This document shows, piece after piece, positions 11,181 to 22,430 of a stretch of DNA of 32,129 nt; within the stretch, counting starts at the first letter, position 1, and the number at the start of each line of letters is the position of its first letter. Below the pieces are notes generated by a model. The model was not told the origin of the DNA and made no database searches. It worked only from the letters and a program-made list of their open reading frames with translations. Where the stretch lies: contig JAEELG010000016.1 in the NCBI GenBank assembly GCA_016288775.1, forward strand, positions 1-32,129. Reading direction: 5' to 3'. Both the position numbers and the translations under genes were made by a program. This DNA comes from Bacteroidales bacterium (GTDB taxonomy: Bacteria; Bacteroidota; Bacteroidia; Bacteroidales; UBA932).

Positions 11181-11215
11181 TCGCAAACTTAACAATTAAT
11201 TGTTAAATTTGCAAT
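11181..11215. promoter_or_regulatory. Overlapping divergent promoters in a 30-bp near-perfect palindrome
   Basis: Positions 11183-11212 form a palindrome with 15-bp arms, one mismatch and no spacer. It contains -7 boxes for both directions: TAAATTTG (11204-11211) toward the RNA methyltransferase gene, and TAAGTTTG on the minus strand (11184-11191) toward the YegP-like gene. On the minus strand a TTG (11212-11214) lies exactly 20 nt upstream of the box; on the plus strand TCG (11181-11183) lies 20 nt upstream. The two promoters share the same DNA, so polymerase could occupy only one at a time. Confidence 0.75.
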
Positions 11216-11228
11216 AAAATTTGGAGAT

Positions 11229-11933
11229 ATGCTCACCAATGCCGAAATCAAACGAGTCAGGTCGTTGCGGGAAAAGAAATTCCGCGACGAATTCGGCCAG
11301 TTTGTGGTTGAAGGTGAAAAGATGGTCGAAGAGGCCTTGACATCGGGTTTTCGCGTAAACGCAGTTTACCGTATGGATGAGGTCGGGGCCGAAGCCATGG
11401 AAAGAATGTCTCAGCTGAGCAGTCCTTCTCCGGTACTTGCCGTAGTGGAGAAACCTGCACCACGGGGCCTTGTCCTTGAACGCGGCCTCTATCTGGGATT
11501 GGATTCCGTGAGGGATCCTGGCAATATGGGCACAATCCTGCGTCTCGCCGACTGGTTCGGCGTCTCCACCGTTTTCGCATCTCCGGACAGCGTCGAGATC
11601 TTCAATCCCAAGGTTGTCCAGGCTTCGATGGGCTCGGTTTTCAGGGTTCACGCCGTTTACAGCGACCTGCCTGATATCTGCCGCCGCTTCAGGGCCGCCG
11701 ACATGCCGGTCTACGGCACGTTCCTCGACGGTGACGACATATATTCCCTGGGGCTGTCGTCCGAGGGTCTGGTAATCATGGGCAATGAAGCTAACGGCAT
11801 AAGCGCAGAAGTGGCGAAATTCGTGAGCTCAAGGCTGTTTATCCCGTCTTTTGCAAAGGGGCGCACCGCAGAATCGTTGAACGTGGCCGCTGCGACTGCA
11901 ATAACACTTTCAGAATTCAGGAGGAGGGGATGA
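11229..11933 (+). CDS. TrmH/SpoU-family RNA 2'-O-methyltransferase
   Basis: SPOUT enzymes methylate a ribose 2'-OH in tRNA or rRNA using S-adenosylmethionine. The 234-residue protein has an N-terminal substrate-binding part (about 1-75; LREKKFRDEFGQFVVEGEKM is typical of the L30e-like domain). All three SpoU motifs follow: RDPGNMGTILRLADWFG (near 97), LVIMGNEANGIS (near 178), and IPSFAKGRTAESLNVAAATA (near 203), which forms the trefoil-knot cofactor site. The target nucleotide cannot be told from sequence. It is the first gene of the rightward run, with a Bacteroidota promoter 18 nt before its ATG, and it overlaps tamL by 4 nt. Confidence 0.92.
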   Translation: MLTNAEIKRVRSLREKKFRDEFGQFVVEGEKMVEEALTSGFRVNAVYRMDEVGAEAMERMSQLSSPSPVLAVVEKPAPRGLVLERGLYLGLDSVRDPGNMGTILRLADWFGVSTVFASPDSVEIFNPKVVQASMGSVFRVHAVYSDLPDICRRFRAADMPVYGTFLDGDDIYSLGLSSEGLVIMGNEANGISAEVAKFVSSRLFIPSFAKGRTAESLNVAAATAITLSEFRRRG

Positions 11934-14128
11934 GAGCCGGATCTGCATTGTCTTTACTTGTCTGCGCTGCTGTCCTGGCGCTGCTTTCTTCGTGCAGTAA
12001 CACGCGCCTCCTGGCAGAGGACGAATACCGCCTTGAGGCAAACAAGGTCAAATTCGATGGTGACGCCGACGGCCTGAGCTCTTCCGACGTCAGCTCCTAT
12101 ATCAAGCAGCAGGCCAACAATTCGTACATTCTGGGGTGGATTTACAACTGGTCAAATCCTGCAAAGAACGACTGGTTCAACAACGCCCTCCGCAAAATTG
12201 GCAAGGCTCCTGTGGTATTCAACGGCTTCCAGGTGGCCAGTTCGCAGGAAAACATTATCCGGCACCTCGACTACCTTGGGTACTATAACTCCGAAGTCTT
12301 CCCGAAAATCGATACCATCGGCAAGAACGTAAGGGTTACGTACTATGTAACACCTGGTACGCGCTCCCGCATCGACACCATAGAATTCAGGGTGCCGGAC
12401 GGGGAGTTTGCCGAGGAATTCGAAGCCGACGCCAGGAACATACTGGTCAAGGAAGGCGACTGGCTGTCGGAAAAGGTGCTTGAGTCGGAAAGCGCCCGCA
12501 GCGCTTCCTACTTCCGCGACAGGGGATACTACGACTTAAGCAAGAACAATTATTTCTTCGAAGCCGACACCTTGGGCAGCAGGAATAAACTTATTTACCA
12601 GATCCGCGAATATACCCGTAACGAACCTGCATCCAACGCTTCGCCGCTTGTAAAGTATCATATCGGCCAGGTACAGATAAACCATGCCGCCGATATCGAT
12701 TTCAGAGAAGACGTCCTTCGCAGCGTAAATGTCATACGCCCAGGCGACCTCTATAGCGAGACGCAGGCCAACATCAGTTACAGCAGGCTGACCGCCCTGC
12801 GCTTGTTCAATAACGTGGGGATCGAGATGACTCCTTCCGACAGCGCGACCGTAGACTGCCGCATCACCATGAGCGAAAGCAAGCCGTTAGGAGTCAAGTT
12901 CAATTTCGAAGCGTCCACGAATTCCGGCGGCCTCATGGGTATCTCTCCCAACCTCAGTTTCTATCACAAGAACATTTTTCACGGAGGAGAATGGCTGTCC
13001 CTTGGGTTCAGCGGAAACTTTCAGAGGAAGTATGACGACGGCACGAGGGCTAACGAGTTCGGTATAAACGGCAGCCTGAGCCTGCCCCGATTCCTTGGCA
13101 TTCCATACAGCGCATTCAAGGGCCACAATATTCCCAGGACCGAAGTCCAGGCTTCTTTCAATTATCAGAACCGACCAGAGTTCGAACGCTTCATTGCATC
13201 CGGATCCTTCGGCTATACGGGCAACGACGATTCGTTTTTCTATCAGTTCTATCCTTTCAGGGCTACTGTTATTAAGGTAAGCAGTATGTCCAAGGTCTTT
13301 GAAAGCTCCCTGTATCAGTCGGGACTCTGGCATCTGTTTAAAGATGATATCGATGCGGGAATTGGCGGTCAGCTGTACTGGACAACAGATGCCAGCGTTA
13401 TTCCCAAGGGATCGTATCGATATGCCCGTCTTGTCTTTGACGTTGCCGGCAACACGCTTTCTCTGCTTAATCCTATTCTTCCTTTGGACGAATACGGCTG
13501 CAAGACACTGTTCGGTCTGTATTATTCACAATATATCCGCGCTGCCCTGGATCTTGGAAGAACGGTCAGATTCTCTCCCTCATCATCGCTGGCGCTCAGA
13601 GTGTCGGCGGGAGCAGGGCATGGATATGGCAGATCATCCGCTGCCATACCTTACGAAAAGCAGTTTTACGTCGGTGGCGCCAGCAGCATGCGCGGTTGGC
13701 AGGCCAGGACTCTCGGCCCGGGAGACAGCGAACTTTATGGCATGTTTTCAATACCCAGCCAGGTGGGAGACATCAAGATGGAACTCGACGCCGAATTCCG
13801 CCAGAAGCTTTTCTGGAAACTGGAAGGCGCTTTGTTCGCCGAGGCTGGCAACATCTGGGAATACATAGATTTCCGCGACACATATAAAAATTTCGGAGAC
13901 TTCATCCGTACCGTCGCCATGGACTGGGGCATAGGGTTGAGGCTTAACCTCGACTTCATTCTTCTGCGACTGGACTATGGAATGAAAATCTATGAACCGA
14001 GCCGTTTGTGGAGATGGTCTGAAGAAGAATGGCAGATGTATACGGACGGCAACTGCTGGGTGCAACCTAAGGATTGGCTCGGTTCCAGCGGAGGTGCGAT
14101 TCATTTCGGCGTTGGCTATCCATTCTGA
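11930..14128 (+). CDS. tamL: TamL-type BamA/TamA-family outer membrane assembly lipoprotein
   Basis: Omp85-family proteins insert or export proteins at the outer membrane; TamL is the Bacteroidota lipoprotein version of TamA. The 732-residue precursor has a lipoprotein signal with Cys22 (LALLSSCSNTRLLAEDE). POTRA-like domains follow (about 30-320, for example DYLGYYNSEVFPKIDTIG and YSRLTALRLFNNVGI), then a 16-strand-type barrel (about 330-732). The loop motif conserved in Omp85 proteins as VRGF is present as SSMRGWQART near residue 584. The protein ends in Phe (GVGYPF), as barrel proteins do. A tamB partner is not in the window; instead tamL lies between an RNA methyltransferase gene and an amylase gene, overlapping them by 4 nt and 1 nt. 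Confidence 0.87.
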   Translation: MRAGSALSLLVCAAVLALLSSCSNTRLLAEDEYRLEANKVKFDGDADGLSSSDVSSYIKQQANNSYILGWIYNWSNPAKNDWFNNALRKIGKAPVVFNGFQVASSQENIIRHLDYLGYYNSEVFPKIDTIGKNVRVTYYVTPGTRSRIDTIEFRVPDGEFAEEFEADARNILVKEGDWLSEKVLESESARSASYFRDRGYYDLSKNNYFFEADTLGSRNKLIYQIREYTRNEPASNASPLVKYHIGQVQINHAADIDFREDVLRSVNVIRPGDLYSETQANISYSRLTALRLFNNVGIEMTPSDSATVDCRITMSESKPLGVKFNFEASTNSGGLMGISPNLSFYHKNIFHGGEWLSLGFSGNFQRKYDDGTRANEFGINGSLSLPRFLGIPYSAFKGHNIPRTEVQASFNYQNRPEFERFIASGSFGYTGNDDSFFYQFYPFRATVIKVSSMSKVFESSLYQSGLWHLFKDDIDAGIGGQLYWTTDASVIPKGSYRYARLVFDVAGNTLSLLNPILPLDEYGCKTLFGLYYSQYIRAALDLGRTVRFSPSSSLALRVSAGAGHGYGRSSAAIPYEKQFYVGGASSMRGWQARTLGPGDSELYGMFSIPSQVGDIKMELDAEFRQKLFWKLEGALFAEAGNIWEYIDFRDTYKNFGDFIRTVAMDWGIGLRLNLDFILLRLDYGMKIYEPSRLWRWSEEEWQMYTDGNCWVQPKDWLGSSGGAIHFGVGYPF

Positions 14129-15438
14129 TGCAAGGAAAGAAGATAATTTATCAAGTTCTGCCGAGGCTGTGGGGCAGCGGACGGTTCTCCGACTGGGATG
14201 AACCGGCGTTCGGCTATCTCCGCTCCCTTGGGGTTGATTATATCTGGTTTACCGGCATTCCACGTCACGCTACTGGCAAGGATTTCGTCAAGGGTAACCC
14301 TGGGTCGCCCTACGCGGTGACGGATTGGTTCGACGTCAATCCCTATCTGGCCGTCAATCCTGCATCCCGCATCGACGAGTTCAAGGCCATGGTGGCCAGG
14401 GCTCATGACTGCGGAATGAAATGCCTGATAGATTTCATCCCCAATCATGTCGCCGCCGATTACGCAGGCTCCATTCCGGTTCTCAGCTGGCACGACGGTG
14501 ACTGGACCGATACGCGGAAAGTGAACTGGAATGACCCACGCACGCCTGGCGAAATGCTTGATGTCCTGCGTTTCTGGGCCGCAACTGGTGTTGACGGATT
14601 CCGCTGCGACATGGTGGAACTGGTGCCTTCGGACAAGCTCGGACATATTATCAAGGCCATGCGTCCGGAGTTCCCCGGCATACTGTTTATGGCCGAAGTG
14701 TACGGGCGGGAGAACTACGGCCGGTATCTGGATTCGGGGTTCGATCTGTTATATGACAAATCGGGCGCTTACGATATCTTGCGAGATATCATCCAGAATG
14801 GAAGAAGTGCAAGGGAACTGACCTGGAACTGGCAGTTCCTCGGAGGCATGCAGCCCAGCATGCTTAATTTCCTGGAGAATCATGACGAGCAGCGACTGTC
14901 ATCCCTGCAGTTCGCCGGCAATCCCGATGCCGCATGGGCGGCAATAGCTTTTGCGCTACTGTTCAATACTGCTTCGTTCATGCTATATTTTGGCCAGGAA
15001 GTAGGGGAGGATGCCTCCGAAAGCGGAAACGGTCGTACGTCGATATTCGACTGGTCCACTCCGGCAGGTGTTTCAGATCTGTCGCAACTTGTATATAAGG
15101 GCGCATCACTTCCGCCTGCGCGAAACGAGGTTCTCTCAAGTTACAGGGAACTGCTTACGATTGCAAGGCGTCCCGTGTTCCGGAACGGTGCCACGTGGGA
15201 CCTTTGCTACTGCAACGCAGGCACTGAAGGGTTCGATCCGGACCGGCACTTCGTATTTGCAAGATACGACGATGACGAGGCATGGCTGGTGCTTTGCAAT
15301 TTCGGAAGCTCACGCGCCAGCGTTGCAATCTCTTTCCCCGACGAATTCCGCCATGCGGCCGGACTCGTCAGCACAGGCTCGTCCATCGAGGCTCCGCCGC
15401 ATGGCTATGCATTGATGAAATTCAACAAAAAACAATAA
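14128..15438 (+). CDS. GH13 alpha-amylase family enzyme, cytoplasmic
   Basis: The 436-residue protein has the four GH13 regions: DFIPNH (102-107), GVDGFRCDM with nucleophile Asp161, FMAEVYG with acid/base Glu190, and FLENHDEQR with the transition-state Asp253. The N-terminal KKIIYQVLPRLWG is the first strand of the barrel, and a small C-terminal beta domain ends the protein. No signal peptide is present, so it probably acts on internal glycans such as glycogen or maltodextrins. The loop between regions I and II is short for an amylase (about 45 residues). I chose the ATG at 14128, which overlaps the tamL stop as TGATG; an in-frame ATG at 14074 would lie inside tamL and add unrelated sequence. 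Exact specificity is not evident. Confidence 0.9.
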   Translation: MQGKKIIYQVLPRLWGSGRFSDWDEPAFGYLRSLGVDYIWFTGIPRHATGKDFVKGNPGSPYAVTDWFDVNPYLAVNPASRIDEFKAMVARAHDCGMKCLIDFIPNHVAADYAGSIPVLSWHDGDWTDTRKVNWNDPRTPGEMLDVLRFWAATGVDGFRCDMVELVPSDKLGHIIKAMRPEFPGILFMAEVYGRENYGRYLDSGFDLLYDKSGAYDILRDIIQNGRSARELTWNWQFLGGMQPSMLNFLENHDEQRLSSLQFAGNPDAAWAAIAFALLFNTASFMLYFGQEVGEDASESGNGRTSIFDWSTPAGVSDLSQLVYKGASLPPARNEVLSSYRELLTIARRPVFRNGATWDLCYCNAGTEGFDPDRHFVFARYDDDEAWLVLCNFGSSRASVAISFPDEFRHAAGLVSTGSSIEAPPHGYALMKFNKKQ

Positions 15439-15441
15439 CTG

Positions 15442-16494
15442 ATGCCAAAGACAATCACTATTATCGGTTCAGGAATGATGGGCTCCGCCCTTGCATTCCC
15501 CGCATTCGAAAACGGCAACGACGTGCGCCTTGTCGGTACTCCTCTGGATAAGGAAATCATCGACAACTGCAAGAAAAACAACCAACACCTGAAGTTCGAC
15601 ATTCCTTTCCCGAAAGGCGTCAAGTATTTTTATTTCGAAGACTGGAAAGAGGCTGTCAAAGGCGCCGATTTCGTGATTGGCGGAGTAAGCTCGTTCGGCG
15701 TGGACTGGTTCCTCGAGAACGTCCTCAGCGAACTTGATCCCGGGGTGCCTGTCCTTTCTGTGACAAAGGGCCTTATCAATCTCGAAGACGGTACCCTCAT
15801 TTCATATCCTGAGTACTGGAAGAGGGAGCTTGCAAAGAAGGGCATAAATCGTGAGATTTGCGCCATCGGCGGCCCGTGTACGAGCTATGAACTGGTATTC
15901 CACGACCAGACGGAGGTTGCCTTCTGCGGCAAGGATACTGCCACCATCAAAATGATGAAAGAGGCCATGCAGACCTCATACTACCACATTTCCTTAACCA
16001 ATGACGTGGAGGGTCTGGAGAGTGCCGTGGCGCTGAAAAACGGCTATGCGCTTGCGGTAGCCATGACCATCGGCCTTGTGAACCGCCACCATGGCGCGGA
16101 CGCGGGGCTGCACTACAATTCACAGGCGGCCGCCTTCTATCAGGCCGTCAAGGAAATGCGCTATCTGCTGGAGATGCAGGGAGCAAGCAGGGACTGCGAG
16201 AACATAGGCATCGGCGACCTTTACGTTACAGTGTACGGAGGCCGTACACGAAAGATCGGCATTCTGCTCGGAGAGGGCAAGACATATGAGGAGGCGCTGG
16301 ATATCCTTGCCGGTGTAACCCTGGAAAGCCTTGTGGTCGCCCGCCGCGTGTATGCTGCAATGGTGCGCAAAGCCGAGTTGGGCAAGGCTGACCTGAGCCT
16401 GTATCCGATGCTGCGACACGCAGCCGCAGTGCTCGACGAAGGCAAGGATGCCGAACTGCCCTGGGAGGCATTCACATTCGACCAGACAAAGTAA
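15442..16494 (+). CDS. GpsA-like NAD(P)-dependent glycerol-3-phosphate dehydrogenase
   Basis: The family reduces dihydroxyacetone phosphate to sn-glycerol 3-phosphate for phospholipid synthesis. The 350-residue protein starts with a Rossmann fold (ITIIGSGMMGSALA, residues 5-17). It has the family landmarks SVTKGL (106-111) and GGPCTSYE (143-150), the catalytic lysine region ALKNGYALA (Lys199), and GDLYVTVYGGRTRKIG near 255. It is a divergent member: classical GpsA has GGPSFA.E and a differently composed substrate helix, so another phosphorylated substrate cannot be excluded. It starts 3 nt after the amylase stop, suggesting an operon with tamL and the amylase. It ends 6 nt before a long palindrome shared with the V-ATPase operon. 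Confidence 0.8.
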   Translation: MPKTITIIGSGMMGSALAFPAFENGNDVRLVGTPLDKEIIDNCKKNNQHLKFDIPFPKGVKYFYFEDWKEAVKGADFVIGGVSSFGVDWFLENVLSELDPGVPVLSVTKGLINLEDGTLISYPEYWKRELAKKGINREICAIGGPCTSYELVFHDQTEVAFCGKDTATIKMMKEAMQTSYYHISLTNDVEGLESAVALKNGYALAVAMTIGLVNRHHGADAGLHYNSQAAAFYQAVKEMRYLLEMQGASRDCENIGIGDLYVTVYGGRTRKIGILLGEGKTYEEALDILAGVTLESLVVARRVYAAMVRKAELGKADLSLYPMLRHAAAVLDEGKDAELPWEAFTFDQTK

Positions 16495-16500
16495 GATTGA

Positions 16501-16571
16501 GATACGGAGCCACCCCCTTCAGAGGACTTAAGATTTGGGGTAACGTCCTCTGAAGGGGGTGGCTCCGTATC
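16501..16571. terminator. Long perfect palindrome in the gpsA-like / V-ATPase convergent gap (bidirectional terminator)
   Basis: Arms 16501-16527 and 16545-16571 pair perfectly over 27 bp around a 17-nt loop. The hairpin leaves exactly 6 nt to the gpsA-like stop on one side and 6 nt to the proteolipid gene stop on the other. On the plus strand it is followed by CTTTTTC, so it can act as an intrinsic terminator for the rightward run. No U-tract follows on the minus strand. Confidence 0.8.
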
Positions 16572-16577
16572 CTTTTT

Positions 16578-18758
<2,181 letters not shown>

Positions 18759-18762
<4 letters not shown>

Positions 18763-19367
18763 AGGCCTTCCTCCTCTTCCTGTTGTTCGTGACGGGTCTT
18801 GACTATCTTGGAAGATGCTTTGGAGAGGTTCTCCTCGTCTTCCATATAGCGTTTGATCTTGCGTATGGCCTCCTGGTAACCGGGAATCTGCACCTTTTCG
18901 TACAGGTTAACCTTCTGCGTGGTTTTCTTGCGGTTGAATTCAAGCACCCGGCGGCGTTCCTCAGAGACTTCGGACTCAATGCCAAGTTTGCTCAGTTCCT
19001 TCAGTATACGTATTCCGTCGGCATACCATGCGGGCTTGGCAAAAGCGTTGAAAGGCCTGATGTCGAAGTCTATACCGTCCAGGGCCGGAGCTTTCACGCC
19101 GGCGATCTTGACTGTCTTGAGGTGTACGTCGCTGATGCTGATGAGGCCAGGCTCGAACTCGTTCCACAGGGCGGCCAGATAGTCGTATTCCCGGAGCTTG
19201 GCTTCGAGGGCGGCCGCCTGTGCCTCCGACTCTGCCTTGGCCGTAATCACGCTCACGCGCAGCGCCGACTCCTTGTTCTTCAGTGTCGGGAGCGCGTTCT
19301 GCCTGACCTTAAGCTGCTTGCCAAGGTTCGTCAGGGACGTTTTGTTATATTGGAACTTGATTGCCAT
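18759..19367 (-). CDS. ntpD: V-type ATPase subunit D (central stalk)
   Basis: Subunit D is the rotating central axle that couples the A3B3 head to the proteolipid ring. The 202-residue protein is almost entirely helical, with N-terminal (about 5-75) and C-terminal (about 145-200) helices that form the antiparallel coiled coil. Family landmarks are FQYNKTSLTNLGKQLKVRQN at the start, LPTLKNKE, and RRRVLEFNRKKTTQKVNLYE in the returning helix. The ATG at 19367 shares one base with the stop of the B gene. The shaft partner, subunit F, is not encoded in this operon. Confidence 0.94.
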
Positions 19368-20686
19368 CAGGCTTTCCAGTATTTATCGATGAGGTTCTGC
19401 TTGATTCCGGTTTCAGCGGGGCTGAAGTATTTGGCGAACAGACGCCAGGCGGTGTCGAGCATTTCGTCGATGGAAATGTTCACGTCGATGCTGAGCAGCT
19501 CTTTTGCGTAGTCTTTGGCGTAATCGAGGCAGCGCAGGTCATAGTCGGAAAGGTCAAATCCGTTCTGAAGCTTGGTCTTTGCGTTCTGGGCGTCTGCGTA
19601 CAGGCGCACGCCGGCGTTCATCACCTGGCTGTGGTCTTCGCGGGTCTTCTTGCCCTGCACCAGCTGCTTCAGTCGGCTAAGGCTTCGGAAAGGATCGACT
19701 ATGACGCAACCCGAGTCGGAATCGGCACGGAGGAAAATCTGGCCCTCGGTGATGTATCCTGTATTGTCGGGAATTGCATGGGTGATATCTCCGTCGTTCA
19801 GGGTGGTCACGGCAATGATTGTGATTGAGCCGCCGTCGGGCAGCTGTACGGCCTTCTCGTAAATCTTTGCGAGGTCCGAGTACAGCGAACCAGGCATGGA
19901 GTCCTTGGAAGGAATCTGGTCCATACGGTTGCTGACGATCGACAGCGCGTCGGCGTAAAGCGTCATGTCGGTAAGCAGTACCAATACCTTCTCGTTCTTG
20001 TCGACGGCAAAGTACTCTGCTGCGGTGAGTGCCATGTCTGGGATGAGGAGGCGCTCCACGGGAGGTTCTTCGGTGGTATTGACGAACGAGACTATGCGGT
20101 CGAGTGCGCCGGCACTCTCGAATGCATGGCGGAAGAAGAGGTAGTCGTCGTTCGACAGGCCCATTCCGCCCAGGATGATCTTGTCAACCTTGGCACGGAG
20201 GGCAACGTCGGCCATAACCTGGTTGTAAGGCTGGTCGGGATCGGCGAAGAAAGGAATCTTCTGGCCTGAAACCAAAGTGTTGTTAAGGTCGATACCGGCA
20301 ATGCCCGTTGGAATCAGTTCGCTGGGCTGGCGGCGCTTATAGGGATTGACCGAAGGGCCGCCGGCCTGCCTCTCTTCTCCCTCCACCTCGGGGCCGCCGT
20401 CGATAGGTTTGCCGTAAGCGTTGAAGAAGCGTCCGGACAGCTGCTCACTGACTTTGAGAGTGGGCGGCGCTCCGAAGAAGGACACCTCGGCGTCGGTAGG
20501 GACTCCTTCCGTGCCCGAGAAAACCTGAAGGGTGACACGGTCGCCCCTGGTCTTCACGACCTGCGCGAGTTTGCCGTTCACGCTGGCAAGCTCGTCGTTG
20601 GCAACTCCTTTGGCGTCGAGCGACACCGTGGCCTTGGTAATGGCCTGGAGCTTCGTATAAATGCGTTGGTATGCTTTAGCTGCCAT
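19367..20686 (-). CDS. ntpB: V-type ATPase subunit B (non-catalytic)
   Basis: Subunit B alternates with A in the hexameric head and contributes the arginine finger at the nucleotide interface. The 439-residue protein has the N-terminal beta-barrel (about 1-75), the RecA-like core with LIPTGIAGIDLNNTLVSGQK near 125 where the A subunit has its P-loop, and the VDPFRSLSRL segment near 358 with the finger Arg. The lack of a Walker A lysine motif marks it as the non-catalytic subunit. It starts 1 nt downstream of the A gene stop, and its stop overlaps the D start by 1 nt. Confidence 0.96.
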   Translation of the reverse strand: MAAKAYQRIYTKLQAITKATVSLDAKGVANDELASVNGKLAQVVKTRGDRVTLQVFSGTEGVPTDAEVSFFGAPPTLKVSEQLSGRFFNAYGKPIDGGPEVEGEERQAGGPSVNPYKRRQPSELIPTGIAGIDLNNTLVSGQKIPFFADPDQPYNQVMADVALRAKVDKIILGGMGLSNDDYLFFRHAFESAGALDRIVSFVNTTEEPPVERLLIPDMALTAAEYFAVDKNEKVLVLLTDMTLYADALSIVSNRMDQIPSKDSMPGSLYSDLAKIYEKAVQLPDGGSITIIAVTTLNDGDITHAIPDNTGYITEGQIFLRADSDSGCVIVDPFRSLSRLKQLVQGKKTREDHSQVMNAGVRLYADAQNAKTKLQNGFDLSDYDLRCLDYAKDYAKELLSIDVNISIDEMLDTAWRLFAKYFSPAETGIKQNLIDKYWKA

Positions 20687-20687
20687 A

Positions 20688-22430
20688 TTACGAGAGGAGT
20701 ATGTTAAGAGACGAGAGATACTTTTCGAAATCGGCCGACTTGTATTCGGAGTAATTCATCTGCCTTAGCACGTTGATCATTTCCTTGAAATATGAGCGGC
20801 ACTTTTCGTAATCATCGAAATCGAAGTCCCTGGCGCAAATGCCCAGGATAAGGTCGAGCATGTACTTCTGACGCTCCATGGGGCACACGGAATCAACAGC
20901 GTCGAAGGCATCCTGCTGGAGGAAGGCAAAGTCGATGAGCTCGCTCTTCCAGAATGCTTCGTGATAACTCATGGGGACTCCGTCGTCGCCGAGGATGTTG
21001 ATCTGCTCGGCCATTTCCTTGCCGCGGCGAACCAGGTTCTTGGCCTCAAGCACCTTGGCTATCCAGCCGCGTTCAACGGTTTCCTCGAGGGTCTTCTGGA
21101 TTTCGGGATATTCTAGGTACTTGGAATATGATTCGACGGGGTTGACTGCAGGATAACGCTTCTGGTCGGCGCGGTTCTGCTCGAGCGCATAGAAGCAACG
21201 CGCAGCCTTCTTTGTGCTTTCGGTCACAGGCTCCTTGAGGTTGCCGCCGGCAGGGGAGACGGTGCCTATGAATGTGACGGCGCCGGTCTTGCCGTTGTTC
21301 AGCACAACCTGTCCGGCACGTGCGTAGAAGTTCGAAATGATAGCGGAAAGGTCGACGGGGAAAGCGTCCTGGCCTGGCAGCTCCTCCATTCGGTTTGACA
21401 TTTCCCTCAGAGCCTGGGCCCAGCGGGACGTGGAGTCGGCAAGCAAAAGGCAGCGATAGCCCATGGCCCGGTAGTATTCGCAGATTGTCATTGCCGTATA
21501 GACGGAAGCTTCGCGGGCTGCCACTGGCATGTTGGAGGTGTTGCAGATGATAACCGTGCGCTCCATGAGTTTGCGGCCGGTATGCGGATCCACCAGTTCC
21601 GGGTATTCGGTGAAGATCTCCACCACCTCGTTGGCGCGCTCGCCGCATGCGGCCATGACCACGATGTCGGCCTCTCCCTGCTTGGCAATGGCGTGCTGGA
21701 GCACTGTCTTACCGCATCCGAAAGGCCCCGGGATGAATCCGGTACCGCCCTCGGCTATAGGATTGAATGTGTCGATGATGCGCACGCCTGTTTCCATTAT
21801 CTTGCTCGGGCGCGGCTTCTCGACATAACCCTTTACGGCAACCTTGACCGGCCACTTCTGGACCATTGATACCTTCAGCTCTTCGCCGTCTTCTGCAACA
21901 AGGGTGGCTATCGTAGTATCGATGTTGTATGAGCCTGCCGGAGCGACGCTCTTGACTGTATACTCTCCGGCAAAACTGAAGGGTACCATGATCTTGTGAG
22001 GCAGCCAGCCCTCCTGTACCTCGCCAAGCCAGTCGGCAGCACGGACCTTGTCGCCGGCGGAGGCCAGGGGAGTGAAGTCCCAAAGCGTCTCGTGGTTCAG
22101 GGGATCGGTATATTCGCCTCTCTTGAGGAATACGCCTTCCATTGTGGTAAGGTCGTTCTGGAGCCCGTCGTAGACACCGGACAGAAGGCCGGGACCAAGG
22201 CTTGCTTCCAGCATCCTGCCGAGGAATGTCACTTCGTCGCCGTTCCTCAGGCCGCGGGTGCTTTCGAACACCTGTACGGAGGCTTTGTCGCCGGTAACCT
22301 TGATGACTTCGGCCAGAAGCATCGTTCCTCCCAGATTGATGTGGCAGAGCTCATTCTCTCCCACCGGGCCGTCGACCTGGACAGTCACGAGATTCGAGAC
22401 AATGCCTGTCACTTTTCCTTTAGTTGCCAT
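20688..22430 (-). CDS. ntpA: V-type ATPase catalytic subunit A
   Basis: Subunit A binds and hydrolyses (or makes) ATP. The 580-residue protein has the barrel domain (about 1-75), the family-specific bulge region (about 110-190), and the nucleotide core with P-loop GPFGCGKT near residue 235. This P-loop has Cys where most A subunits have Ser or Ala. CGERANEVVEIF (Walker-type Glu region), LLADSTSRWAQALRE (Walker B region) and a helical C-terminal domain (about 440-580) follow. The ATG at 22430 lies inside the DUF2764 gene, an 11-nt overlap that suggests coupled translation. Confidence 0.97.
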   Translation of the reverse strand: MATKGKVTGIVSNLVTVQVDGPVGENELCHINLGGTMLLAEVIKVTGDKASVQVFESTRGLRNGDEVTFLGRMLEASLGPGLLSGVYDGLQNDLTTMEGVFLKRGEYTDPLNHETLWDFTPLASAGDKVRAADWLGEVQEGWLPHKIMVPFSFAGEYTVKSVAPAGSYNIDTTIATLVAEDGEELKVSMVQKWPVKVAVKGYVEKPRPSKIMETGVRIIDTFNPIAEGGTGFIPGPFGCGKTVLQHAIAKQGEADIVVMAACGERANEVVEIFTEYPELVDPHTGRKLMERTVIICNTSNMPVAAREASVYTAMTICEYYRAMGYRCLLLADSTSRWAQALREMSNRMEELPGQDAFPVDLSAIISNFYARAGQVVLNNGKTGAVTFIGTVSPAGGNLKEPVTESTKKAARCFYALEQNRADQKRYPAVNPVESYSKYLEYPEIQKTLEETVERGWIAKVLEAKNLVRRGKEMAEQINILGDDGVPMSYHEAFWKSELIDFAFLQQDAFDAVDSVCPMERQKYMLDLILGICARDFDFDDYEKCRSYFKEMINVLRQMNYSEYKSADFEKYLSSLNILLS

